From assembly GCA_029959325.1 (NCBI GenBank), contig JASCPF010000010.1:1-64000 (forward strand): a stretch of DNA of 64,000 nt, read 5' to 3'. The notes below the pieces were generated by a model that was given only the letters and a program-made list of their open reading frames with translations, did no database searches and had not been told where the DNA came from. Position 1 is the stretch's first letter, and each line of letters begins with the position of its first letter. This stretch comes from Microbacteriaceae bacterium PS02068 (GTDB taxonomy: Bacteria > Actinomycetota > Actinomycetes > Actinomycetales > Microbacteriaceae). Both the position numbers and the translations under genes were made by a program. This document shows, one piece after another, positions 1-7,021 of this stretch.

Positions 1-1097
1 CGCCCACGCTGGCCGCCGAGGCCCCCGCACCTGCGGCGCCTGCCCCTGCAGCCCCCGCGCCTGCGGCTCCCGCAGCCGCTGCCCCGGCTCCGGCCGCCGC
101 GCCAGCTCCCGCTGCTGCTCCGGCTCCTGCCGCTGCTCCGGCTCCCGCGGCACCGTCGCTCGCAGTGTCGGAAGACGACGTCACCACCTACGTCACGCCG
201 CTCGTGCGTCGCCTGGCACAGCAGCAGGGCATCGACCTCGCATCGGTCACCGGCACCGGCGTCGGTGGACGCATCCGCAAGGAAGACGTGCTGCAGGCCG
301 CTGAAGCAGCAAAGGCGGCGCCCGCCGCAGCGGCGCCGGCTGCCCCTGCCGCTCCCGCGGCGCCGACACTCGAAGTCTCGCCGCTGCGCGGCACGACGCA
401 GCCGATGTCGCGACTGCGCAAGGTGCTCGCCGAGCGTGCCGTGGCATCCATGCAGCAGACGGCGCAGCTCACGACGGTGGTCAAGGTCGACGTGACCGCG
501 GTCGCGGCGTTCCGCTCGTCCGTGCAGAAGGACTTCGTCGCCGCGACCGGCGGCAAGCTGTCGTTCCTGCCGTTCTTCGTGCTGGCCGCCGCCGAGGCGC
601 TGCAGGCCTTCCCCGTCATCAACGCGACGGTCGATGGCACCGACATCGTCTACCCGGCAACCGAGAACCTCTCGATCGCCGTCGACACCGAGCGTGGCCT
701 GCTCACCCCGGTGCTGCGCGATGCCGGTTCGAAGTCGCTGGCCGACATCTCTCGCGAGATCGCCGACCTGGCCGCACGCACGCGCGACAACAAGCTGAAG
801 CCCGACGAGCTCGCCGGCGGCACCTTCACGGTGACCAACACGGGTTCGCGCGGCGCGCTGTTCGACACGCCCGTCGTGTTCCTGCCGCAGTCCGCGATCC
901 TCGGCACGGGCGCCGTCGTCAAGGAGCCCGGGGTCGTGTCGGTGGGCGGCACGGATGCCATCGGCATCCGCTCCTATGTCTACCTGGCGCTCTCGTATGA
1001 CCACCGCATCGTCGACGGCGCGGATGCCGCGCGCTTCCTGGGCGCCGTCAAGGCCCGCCTCGAGGCCGCCGACTTCACGCCGCAGCTCGGCATCTGA
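1..1097 (+). CDS. sucB: Dihydrolipoamide acyltransferase (E2), 5' truncated by window edge
   Basis: The reading frame is open from base 3, so the gene starts upstream; 364 residues of the C-terminal part are visible. They begin in a long Ala/Pro linker, then a peripheral-subunit-binding domain (about residues 64-100, containing GTGVGGRIRKEDV), a second Ala/Pro linker, and the catalytic acyltransferase core ending with the DHRIVDG active-site motif (His about residue 334, Asp 338). The lipoyl domain(s) must lie upstream. It transfers acyl groups from lipoamide to CoA. Such genes are often called sucB, but in actinobacteria the free-standing E2 usually serves pyruvate dehydrogenase (DlaT), whose E1 (aceE) is also in this window. 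In the M. tuberculosis arrangement lipB and lipA follow; here they do not. Confidence 0.93.
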   Translation, partial: PTLAAEAPAPAAPAPAAPAPAAPAAAAPAPAAAPAPAAAPAPAAAPAPAAPSLAVSEDDVTTYVTPLVRRLAQQQGIDLASVTGTGVGGRIRKEDVLQAAEAAKAAPAAAAPAAPAAPAAPTLEVSPLRGTTQPMSRLRKVLAERAVASMQQTAQLTTVVKVDVTAVAAFRSSVQKDFVAATGGKLSFLPFFVLAAAEALQAFPVINATVDGTDIVYPATENLSIAVDTERGLLTPVLRDAGSKSLADISREIADLAARTRDNKLKPDELAGGTFTVTNTGSRGALFDTPVVFLPQSAILGTGAVVKEPGVVSVGGTDAIGIRSYVYLALSYDHRIVDGADAARFLGAVKARLEAADFTPQLGI

Positions 1098-1116
1098 ACG
1101 GGCCCGTTCCGCGCGA

Positions 1117-2442
1117 TCATGGCTGGTCTGCGACGTCGTATACGTCGCGGACCAGCCATTTTCCGTCTGCGGCGACCAGCACGAGGATCTGCGGCAGCTG
1201 ATCGGATGCCTCGACTCGGAACACCGCGACTCCCCCGTACTCGTCGAGCAGGGTGACGGCGCGGGGCGTGTCGGTGCTCACGACGCCGCTGGGGGCACTC
1301 GCGGCGGGGTTCTCCATGAGGCCGGCGCACGAGCCCGCGACGTCGGCGCACGCTGCGAGCGCCGTGAGAATCGCCGTTGCTGCGCTCTCGAGCGCTCCCG
1401 GGCCGGACGCGTCGGCCCGGGGTGCGGCCGTCGTCGACGGGCCGGCATCGGGAGCGTCGTCGGAGGGCTGTCGCTGTGGCGGCGAGGCTGCGGCCGAGGC
1501 GACGGGCGTGGTCGCGGGATCGCCGCCGGCGTCGCTCGCTGCGTCAGGCCACAGCATTCCCGCGACGATGATCGTGAGCGCCACCGCGGCCGCGACGAGC
1601 CACGGCGCACGTGGTCGCCGACCCTTCGGTGCCGATCCCTCGCCGGCATGACGTCGCCGCCGCGCCCACTCACGCAGGGCATCGGGCGCGGCGATGACGG
1701 TGCGCGCAGCCTCGCCGACGCGCTCGGCCCAGGCCGCGCCGGTCATCTGCGCCAGCCAGGTCTCCGCGGCGGGTGGCGCAGACGCGTGGCGACGCAGCGT
1801 GTCGGCGCGGCGGGGTGGCGGTTCTTCGCGGCCGCCGGGGTCGAAGCGATCGGACCTCTGCGACAGCGGGACGGGGTCGGCGGCGCGGAACAGAGCCTCT
1901 TCGCACGCGTCGGCCTCGGCCGTCGACCATCGTTCGCGAGCGAGAAGCTCACCGGACGCCACGAGGGCATCGCTGAGCGCCCCGCTCGCCTCGCGCGCGA
2001 GGCGGGCGAGGACGTCCGTGGCCTCGTCACGCCAGTGTGAACCCTCGACGGTGGGGGCGAGAACGGGTCGGCCTGTGGCATCCACCCACCACGTTCCGCT
2101 CGTCAACCCCTGCCGCTTCGCCTCGGCTGCTGCGCGAAGCAGGCTCACGGCGGTCGTCACCGCAGCCCCGGGGTGCACAGCGTCGCGTACGGCGTCGCCG
2201 AGCCGTTCCGGGCAGTGCGGCACGATCGCCGCGTGCCCGCGACCGTCGCGGGCCACGTCTACCGGCACGAGGACGTGTTCGTCGCCGTCGCAGCGCCACG
2301 CCTGCTCGGGGATGAGCGCCGGGTCGACCCACACCGTCTGCGGCGTCTCGGCATGCAGCCATCCGAGGTAAGGCGCTTCCGTGGCGGCCAGTCGCCGCAG
2401 AGCGACGCTTGTCTCGAGAAGTGGAAGTGGGGTCGACGCCAT
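1117..2442 (-). CDS. Predicted single-pass membrane protein, unknown function
   Basis: A 441-residue protein. The N-terminal about 270 residues are soluble with no motif I recognise. An Arg-rich stretch (about 260-278) precedes one hydrophobic helix (about 280-298), so the N-terminal part should be cytoplasmic. A low-complexity Ala/Pro/Ser/Asp segment (about 300-350) and a small C-terminal domain of about 90 residues (two cysteines in the segment LTALAACADVAGSC) would be outside. The layout resembles sensor or pseudokinase-type membrane proteins but no kinase motif is visible. It sits between sucB and DUF4191, where several actinobacteria carry lipB-lipA. The gene is convergent with sucB and shares its terminator hairpin. 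Confidence 0.8.
   Translation of the reverse strand: MASTPLPLLETSVALRRLAATEAPYLGWLHAETPQTVWVDPALIPEQAWRCDGDEHVLVPVDVARDGRGHAAIVPHCPERLGDAVRDAVHPGAAVTTAVSLLRAAAEAKRQGLTSGTWWVDATGRPVLAPTVEGSHWRDEATDVLARLAREASGALSDALVASGELLARERWSTAEADACEEALFRAADPVPLSQRSDRFDPGGREEPPPRRADTLRRHASAPPAAETWLAQMTGAAWAERVGEAARTVIAAPDALREWARRRRHAGEGSAPKGRRPRAPWLVAAAVALTIIVAGMLWPDAASDAGGDPATTPVASAAASPPQRQPSDDAPDAGPSTTAAPRADASGPGALESAATAILTALAACADVAGSCAGLMENPAASAPSGVVSTDTPRAVTLLDEYGGVAVFRVEASDQLPQILVLVAADGKWLVRDVYDVADQP
1119..1159. terminator. Bidirectional hairpin terminator between convergent genes
   Basis: An 18-bp stem: ATGGCTGGTC (1119-1128) pairs with GACCAGCCAT (1150-1159), and GCGACGT with ACGTCGC, with one T-G wobble between them and a 5-nt loop. 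On the minus strand the hairpin lies inside the last codons of the convergent gene (it encodes its RDVYDVADQP tail), so one hairpin can end both transcripts. A short T-run follows it on the plus strand. Confidence 0.75.
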
Positions 2443-2589
2443 CGTCCGAGTGTCGCCGAGCGCACCGCGCTTCGGATCGGCCGCCGACGATCTGTGGAGG
2501 GTTCCCGATGATCCCGCCCCTGGGGAGGAGGCGGCGCCCGAGAGCGCCAGGATGAAGGCCGGGGTGAAGAGATGACGGGGCTGCGACGG

Positions 2590-2595
2590 TAGGCT
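2590..2595 (+). promoter_or_regulatory. -10 element of a leaderless transcript (DUF4191)
   Basis: TAGGCT lies exactly 6 nt before the ATG at 2602 and no Shine-Dalgarno sequence intervenes, so transcription probably begins at or next to the start codon. Confidence 0.65.
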
Positions 2596-2601
2596 GTCAG
2601 C

Positions 2602-3312
2602 ATGTCATCCCGCAGTGCCGCGCCCGAGAAGCGCCCTGGATTCTTCGCGCAGCTGCGCTCGCTGTACACGTTCACGAAGGCCGAGTTCTCGTGGCTGCCA
2701 TGGATGCTCATCGCGATCGCCGTGGTTGCGGTCGGCCTCGGCGTGCTCGTCGGGTTCCTGATCCCGCCGGTCGCTGTCTGGAGCATCATCCTCTGGGGTT
2801 TCACCGGTCTCATGCTCGGCGTGCTCGGCGCGATGATCTCGCTGACCCGTCTCTCTTCGCGCGCGATGTACAAGAAGCTCGACGGCATGCCCGGCGCATC
2901 GGGGCACGTTCTCTCGACGTCGCTCGGTCGCAACTGGGTGGCATCCGAAATGCCCGTCGGCGTCAACCCGAAGACGCAGGATGCCGTGTACCGCGTCATC
3001 GGTCGCGGTGGCGTCGTCATCGTCGCCGAAGGTGCGCGCGGGCGGCTCACCCGCCTCGTCAACGACGAGAAGATGAAGGTGCAGCGCGTGGCCTCGGGTG
3101 TGCCGATCCAGGTGATCTACGTGGGCCACGGTGAGGGTGACGTGTCGATCGACAAGCTCTCGAGCACGATCAAGTCGCTGCCCAAGAAGGTCGACCGCAC
3201 GACGATGGCCGCCGTCGTGAAGCGCGTCGACTCGGTGTCGCAGTCGGTCACGTCGCTGCCGATCCCCAAGGGAATCGACCCGACGCGCGCACGCGCGCCG
3301 CGACCCCGGTGA
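2602..3312 (+). CDS. DUF4191 membrane protein
   Basis: A 236-residue protein with a basic N-terminus, two adjacent transmembrane helices (about residues 31-54 and 57-80) and a soluble C-terminal domain of about 150 residues rich in Val, Lys and Arg. Length and layout match the DUF4191 family, which in actinobacteria typically lies just upstream of the RDD/glnA locus (Rv2219 in M. tuberculosis). Its function is unknown. The ATG at 2602 is chosen because a TAGGCT box sits 6 nt before it. Its stop codon overlaps the GTG of the methyltransferase gene (GTGA), so the two are probably translationally coupled. Confidence 0.88.
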   Translation: MSSRSAAPEKRPGFFAQLRSLYTFTKAEFSWLPWMLIAIAVVAVGLGVLVGFLIPPVAVWSIILWGFTGLMLGVLGAMISLTRLSSRAMYKKLDGMPGASGHVLSTSLGRNWVASEMPVGVNPKTQDAVYRVIGRGGVVIVAEGARGRLTRLVNDEKMKVQRVASGVPIQVIYVGHGEGDVSIDKLSSTIKSLPKKVDRTTMAAVVKRVDSVSQSVTSLPIPKGIDPTRARAPRPR

Positions 3313-4169
3313 CGCAACCCGAAGAGCGCGTTGTCGGCTGGGAGGCCGCCCGCGCAGCCAACCTCGCCAACTGGGATGAGCGCGTGCCGCTGCACGAGGT
3401 CGCCTACGGGTTGGATGCCTTCGATGACCCCGATCACTTGAGCGACGTGGTCCGCGACGACCTTCCCGTCTTGACCCGATATCTTCCGGGGTCGAGCCTG
3501 TCGGGGCTCGACCTGTGCCACCTGCAATGCCATATCGGCACCGACACGCTCTCGCTCGCCCGCGCGGGTGCGCGAGTGGTCGGCGTCGACTTCTCCGCGC
3601 CCGCGCTCGCGGCGGCAGCGCGGCTGGCGGAGCGGCTCGGCCTGGACGCGCGCTGGGTGCACACCGACGTGATGGATGCCGCGGCCGCCGTCGGCGACCG
3701 ATTCGACGTGGTCTACACGAGCATCGGCACGATCGGCTGGTTGGCCGATCTCGACCGCTGGGCGGCGCAGGTCGCCGCACTGCTGCGCCCGGGTGGCGTG
3801 TTCTACATCCGCGATGGTCATCCGTTCCTGCTCACGCTCGACGACGAGGGCGGCGTCGATCTGCAGGTGGCGTATCGCTACTTCCCCGATGGTCGCGCGC
3901 AGGGGTGGGACGAAGAGGGCACGTACGTCGGCGACGGCACCGTGCAGAGCACCCGCACCTGGGAGTTCCCGCACTCGATCTCCGAGATCATCACGGCGGT
4001 GATCGGCGCCGGGCTCGAGATCGTCGCCTTCGCGGAGGGCGACACTCTGCCCTGGCAGTATTCGCCGGTGATGATCGAGCGGGCCGGCTCGTGGGTGTGG
4101 CCCGACGCCGTGCGCGACCGGGTGCCCTGCACCTTCACGCTGGTCGCGCGCCTGCCGACCGGTCCCTGA
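3309..4169 (+). CDS. Class I SAM-dependent methyltransferase
   Basis: A 286-residue protein. SAM-binding motif I is at about residues 66-96 (LDLCHLQCHIGTDTLSLARA followed by acidic GVDFS), with post-I and motif II-like segments (DVVYTSIGTIGWL, LLRPGGVFYIRDGH) after it. This is the usual Rossmann methyltransferase order; the substrate cannot be told. It starts with a GTG overlapping the DUF4191 stop by 4 nt. The last residues (PTGP) and the TGA stop are encoded inside the first unit of the tandem repeat at 4156-4241, so the present C-terminus looks as if it was set by repeat insertion or expansion. Confidence 0.88.
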   Translation: MTQPEERVVGWEAARAANLANWDERVPLHEVAYGLDAFDDPDHLSDVVRDDLPVLTRYLPGSSLSGLDLCHLQCHIGTDTLSLARAGARVVGVDFSAPALAAAARLAERLGLDARWVHTDVMDAAAAVGDRFDVVYTSIGTIGWLADLDRWAAQVAALLRPGGVFYIRDGHPFLLTLDDEGGVDLQVAYRYFPDGRAQGWDEEGTYVGDGTVQSTRTWEFPHSISEIITAVIGAGLEIVAFAEGDTLPWQYSPVMIERAGSWVWPDAVRDRVPCTFTLVARLPTGP

Positions 4170-4241
4170 GCTCGTCGACCGGTCCCTGAGCTCGTCGACC
4201 GGTCTCTGAGCTCGTCGACCGGTCCCTGAGCTCGTCGAAGG
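4156..4241. repeat. Tandem array of four 20-bp units (dispersed-repeat core)
   Basis: Four consecutive 20-bp units of the form CGACCGGTCCCTGAGCTCGT (4156-4175, 4176-4195, 4196-4215 with one C-to-T change, 4216-4235), then a partial unit reading CGAAGGGTC. The last copy, CCGGTCCCTGAGC followed by TCGTCGAAGGG, matches in reverse complement, with one difference, the sequence at 29383-29408 in the fabF terminator. It lies between the convergent methyltransferase and RDD genes and provides the stop codon of the former. Confidence 0.9.
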
Positions 4242-4242
4242 G

Positions 4243-4644
4243 TCAGCCGCGCAGCAGCACCGTGCCGGCGGCCTTGTCGTGCAGGCCGCGCTGGTCGGCG
4301 TCCCAGATCACCGCGGGGATCACCAGCGCCAGCAGCAGCGTGCGCACGATCGGTCGCCAGAGGCCCACCCAGCCACCGTGGACGAGTAGCAGTCGCAGGC
4401 CGAGGAGCCTGTGACCGGGGCTGCCGCCGAGTGTCGGCAGGAAGACGACCTGCACGGCGACGAAGATCGCCAGCGTGGCGAACGAGTCGTAGGCGAAGAA
4501 CGCGATCGACACGATGAGCGCACATGCCCAGTCGATGGCGAGGGCGGCCAGGCGGCGGCCCGGCCGGGCGATGCTGCCGGCGCCGATCTCGGGGAAGCCC
4601 AGGCGCTCGCCAGGATAGGAGTTCTCGCGCAGGGCATCCGTCAC
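4243..4644 (-). CDS. RDD family membrane protein
   Basis: A 133-residue protein of the RDD family, named for conserved Arg-Asp-Asp residues. RPGRRLAALAIDW in the first helix gives the Arg and Asp, and a later segment has GSPGHRLLGLRL. About three hydrophobic segments are present (roughly 30-45, 50-70, 90-112), and the C-terminal DQRGLHDKAAGTV is typical. RDD proteins are integral membrane proteins of mostly unknown role; some are implicated in cation/proton exchange. A small RDD gene next to glnA is a conserved actinobacterial arrangement. The GTG start at 4644 is preceded by TAGGCT with 6 nt spacing. Confidence 0.87.
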   Translation of the reverse strand: MTDALRENSYPGERLGFPEIGAGSIARPGRRLAALAIDWACALIVSIAFFAYDSFATLAIFVAVQVVFLPTLGGSPGHRLLGLRLLLVHGGWVGLWRPIVRTLLLALVIPAVIWDADQRGLHDKAAGTVLLRG

Positions 4645-4650
4645 TTCCTC

Positions 4651-4656
4651 AGCCTA
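4651..4656 (-). promoter_or_regulatory. -10 element of a leaderless transcript (RDD gene)
   Basis: On the minus strand TAGGCT is followed by 6 nt and then the GTG start at 4644. It is 11 bp from the edge of the glnA-side GlnR-like box, so the two divergent genes share a very short control region. Confidence 0.65.
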
Positions 4657-4667
4657 ACCGGGGCGCT

Positions 4668-4705
4668 GTAACATCCCCGAAACACGCGGGATACTGGTGG
4701 GCAAC
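4668..4705 (+). promoter_or_regulatory. Putative GlnR box upstream of glnA (four half-sites)
   Basis: Four 5-mers follow each other with exactly 6-nt spacers: GTAAC (4668-4672), GAAAC (4679-4683), GATAC (4690-4694), GCAAC (4701-4705). This matches the actinobacterial GlnR pattern of alternating GTnAC and GAAAC half-sites every 11 bp, i.e. a four-half-site box. It sits just upstream of a TAGCGT -10 candidate (4716-4721), a position suited to activating glnA under nitrogen limitation. Recognition of the pattern is established knowledge; GlnR binding here is inferred. Confidence 0.75.
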
Positions 4706-4774
4706 CCTCCCCCGATAGCGTCGAGTCGAGCCCGACTTCGTCGAACCGGTTCCACACCCGATCTTGGAGACTCC

Positions 4775-6199
4775 ATGTTCAAAGATTCATCTGAGGTGCT
4801 GAAGTTCATCAAGGACGAGGACGTCAAGTTCCTCGACATCCGTTTCACGGATCTTCCTGGTGTGCAGCAGCACTTCAACATTCCCGCCTCGACTGTCGAC
4901 GAGGAGTTCTTCACCGTCGGCCAGCTCTTCGATGGCTCGTCGATCCGCGGCTTCGCGAACATCCACGAGTCGGACATGCAGCTGATCCCGGATGTGTCGA
5001 CGGCCTACCTCGACCAGTTCCGCGAGGCGAAGACCCTCGTCATGATCTTCGACATCTACAACCCGCGCAACGGTGAGATCTACCACAAGGACCCGCGCCA
5101 GGTCGCCAAGAAGGCCGAGAAGTACCTCGCCTCGACCGGCATCGCCGACACCGCGTTCTTCGCTCCCGAGGCCGAGTTCTACATCTTCGACGACGTCCGC
5201 TACGAGGTGAAGCAGAACTCGAGCTTCTACTCCGTCGACTCCGAAGAGGGCGCCTGGAACACGGGTCGCGTCGAAGAGGGCGGCAACCTGGCGAACAAGA
5301 CCCCGTACAAGGGTGGATACTTCCCGGTCAGCCCCGTCGACAAGACGGCCGACCTGCGCGACGACATCACCCTCAAGCTGATCGAGGCGGGCTTCATCCT
5401 GGAGCGCTCGCACCACGAGGTCGGCACCGGTGGTCAGCAGGAGATCAACTACCGCTTCGACACCATGGTGCACGCGGCTGACGACATCCTGAAGTTCAAG
5501 TACATCGTCAAGAACACGTCCGAGCAGTGGGGCAAGGTCGCGACCTTCATGCCCAAGCCGCTCTTCGGTGACAACGGCTCGGGCATGCACGTGCACCAGT
5601 CGCTGTGGCTCGAGGGCAAGCCCCTCTTCTACGACGAGAAGGGCTACGGCGGACTCTCCGACGTGGCGCGCTGGTACATCGGCGGTCTGCTCGCGCACGC
5701 GCCTTCGGTGCTCGCGTTCACCAACCCGACGATCAACTCGTACAAGCGACTGGTCAAGGGCTACGAGGCGCCGGTCAACCTGGTCTACTCGGCCGGAAAC
5801 CGCTCGGCCGCGATCCGCATCCCGATCACGGGTTCGAACCCGAAGGCGAAGCGCCTCGAGTTCCGTGCTCCGGATGCCTCGGGCAACCCGTACCTCGCCT
5901 TCGCTGCGCAGCTCATGGCCGGCATCGACGGCATCGTGAACCGCATCGAGCCGCACGAGCCCGTCGACAAGGACCTCTACGAGCTTCCCCCCGAGGAGGC
6001 GAAGAGCATCCCGCAGGTGCCGAACTCGCTGCTCGACTCGCTTGACGCGCTCCGCGCCGACAACGAGTTCCTGACCCGCGGGAACGTCTTCACGCCCGAG
6101 CTGATCGAGACGTGGATCGAGTACAAGATCGAGAACGAGATCAAGCCGATCGCCGCGCGGCCGCACCCGTTCGAGTACGAGCTGTACTTCGGCGTCTGA
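4775..6199 (+). CDS. glnA: Glutamine synthetase type I (adenylylatable)
   Basis: A 474-residue protein making glutamine from glutamate, ammonia and ATP. Visible GS-I signatures are FDGSSIRGF, the catalytic-domain [19 protein letters not shown] and NRSAAIRIP. Tyr402 in [11 protein letters not shown] is the adenylylation target of GlnE, which is encoded 0.8 kb downstream, so this is the GS-I-beta type. The ATG at 4775, with GGAGA 5 nt upstream, gives the usual family length; an in-frame upstream start at 4697 lies in the promoter/GlnR region and is rejected. The upstream four-part GlnR-like box suggests transcriptional nitrogen control on top of the covalent control. Confidence 0.97.
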   Translation: MFKDSSEVLKFIKDEDVKFLDIRFTDLPGVQQHFNIPASTVDEEFFTVGQLFDGSSIRGFANIHESDMQLIPDVSTAYLDQFREAKTLVMIFDIYNPRNGEIYHKDPRQVAKKAEKYLASTGIADTAFFAPEAEFYIFDDVRYEVKQNSSFYSVDSEEGAWNTGRVEEGGNLANKTPYKGGYFPVSPVDKTADLRDDITLKLIEAGFILERSHHEVGTGGQQEINYRFDTMVHAADDILKFKYIVKNTSEQWGKVATFMPKPLFGDNGSGMHVHQSLWLEGKPLFYDEKGYGGLSDVARWYIGGLLAHAPSVLAFTNPTINSYKRLVKGYEAPVNLVYSAGNRSAAIRIPITGSNPKAKRLEFRAPDASGNPYLAFAAQLMAGIDGIVNRIEPHEPVDKDLYELPPEEAKSIPQVPNSLLDSLDALRADNEFLTRGNVFTPELIETWIEYKIENEIKPIAARPHPFEYELYFGV

Positions 6200-6218
6200 T
6201 CCTCATCTGACGCAGTAC

Positions 6219-6248
6219 ACAGGGCCCCGGGACATCCCGGGGCCCTGT
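6219..6248. terminator. Strong bidirectional terminator after glnA
   Basis: A perfect 13-bp inverted repeat, ACAGGGCCCCGGG (6219-6231) and its complement (6236-6248), with the 4-nt loop ACAT. It lies 20 bp past the glnA stop and 14 bp from the stop of the convergent membrane-protein gene, so it can serve both. Confidence 0.85.
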
Positions 6249-6262
6249 GGCGTCTGTGGCGC

Positions 6263-7021
6263 TCAGCCGTCCACGTAAACGCCGACGCGCCCGTCTTCGA
6301 GCACGAATCGGATGCCTCTACCCGTGCCGAAGCGCTCGCGCAGCGGCTCAGGCGAGGCGGCGTCGATCACGAACTGTGCCGATGCGGGGAACTGCTGCGC
6401 GCGGCATCCGGTGTACACACTTCCCTCGAGGGTGCCGGTATCGGCGCTGGCGTTGTAGTCGTCGGTCGTCATCACGACCAGGCACGGTTCCTCGTCTTCG
6501 GCGCCGAGCCCCGCCGTGGTCGAGATGGCGGTGAGACCCTCGAACGGGACGAAGCCACGAGTGTCTCCCCCCAGGAAGTTCGAGGGCGGCACGAAGGCGG
6601 GGTCGACCTCGAGAAGCGCGACGCGGTGAGATCCGCCGGCTGCGTTGGCGCCCGTGACCAGGATCGTCGCGGCGACCGCCAGCGTCGCCGTCACCACGAT
6701 CGACAGCACCCACGCGACGATGAGGCGGCGCCGTGCGAGGCGCCCGGGGCTTGCCGCCACGATCGGGGCGTCGGGCTGATCAGCAACGGGCTGCGGAGAT
6801 GCTGATGGAGTCTCGTCCTCCTTCCCGCCCGGAGAATCGTGCGGCGTGCGGTCCTCTACGACCGAGGGCGCGTCATCGATCGCCCGTCGCGCCTGCCGCT
6901 CGAGATCGGCAAGACGTCGCACCGCATCGGGGTCGTCGTCGATGTCAGCGGATGCCCCGTACGCGCGGGCGCGCAGGGCGCGCAGCTCGGCGTCATCGCC
7001 GCACTGGCGGTCTTCAGCCAT
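6263..7021 (-). CDS. Predicted membrane-anchored protein, downstream of glnE
   Basis: A 252-residue protein. The acidic, disordered N-terminal part (about 95 residues; PxxSP-rich near 70-92) is followed by ARRR and one membrane helix (about 100-123), then an extracytoplasmic domain of about 125 residues with two cysteines (EEPCLVV, YTGCRA) that could form a disulfide. No named family is recognised. The ATG at 7021 is preferred because it overlaps the glnE stop by 8 nt, indicating coupling to glnE. Upstream in-frame starts lie inside glnE and translate to atypical sequence. Confidence 0.78.
   Translation of the reverse strand: MAEDRQCGDDAELRALRARAYGASADIDDDPDAVRRLADLERQARRAIDDAPSVVEDRTPHDSPGGKEDETPSASPQPVADQPDAPIVAASPGRLARRRLIVAWVLSIVVTATLAVAATILVTGANAAGGSHRVALLEVDPAFVPPSNFLGGDTRGFVPFEGLTAISTTAGLGAEDEEPCLVVMTTDDYNASADTGTLEGSVYTGCRAQQFPASAQFVIDAASPEPLRERFGTGRGIRFVLEDGRVGVYVDG

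Noticed and set aside
4156-4241. CRISPR-like tandem repeats
   Set aside because: Units are contiguous with no spacers and no cas genes; this is a simple tandem array.
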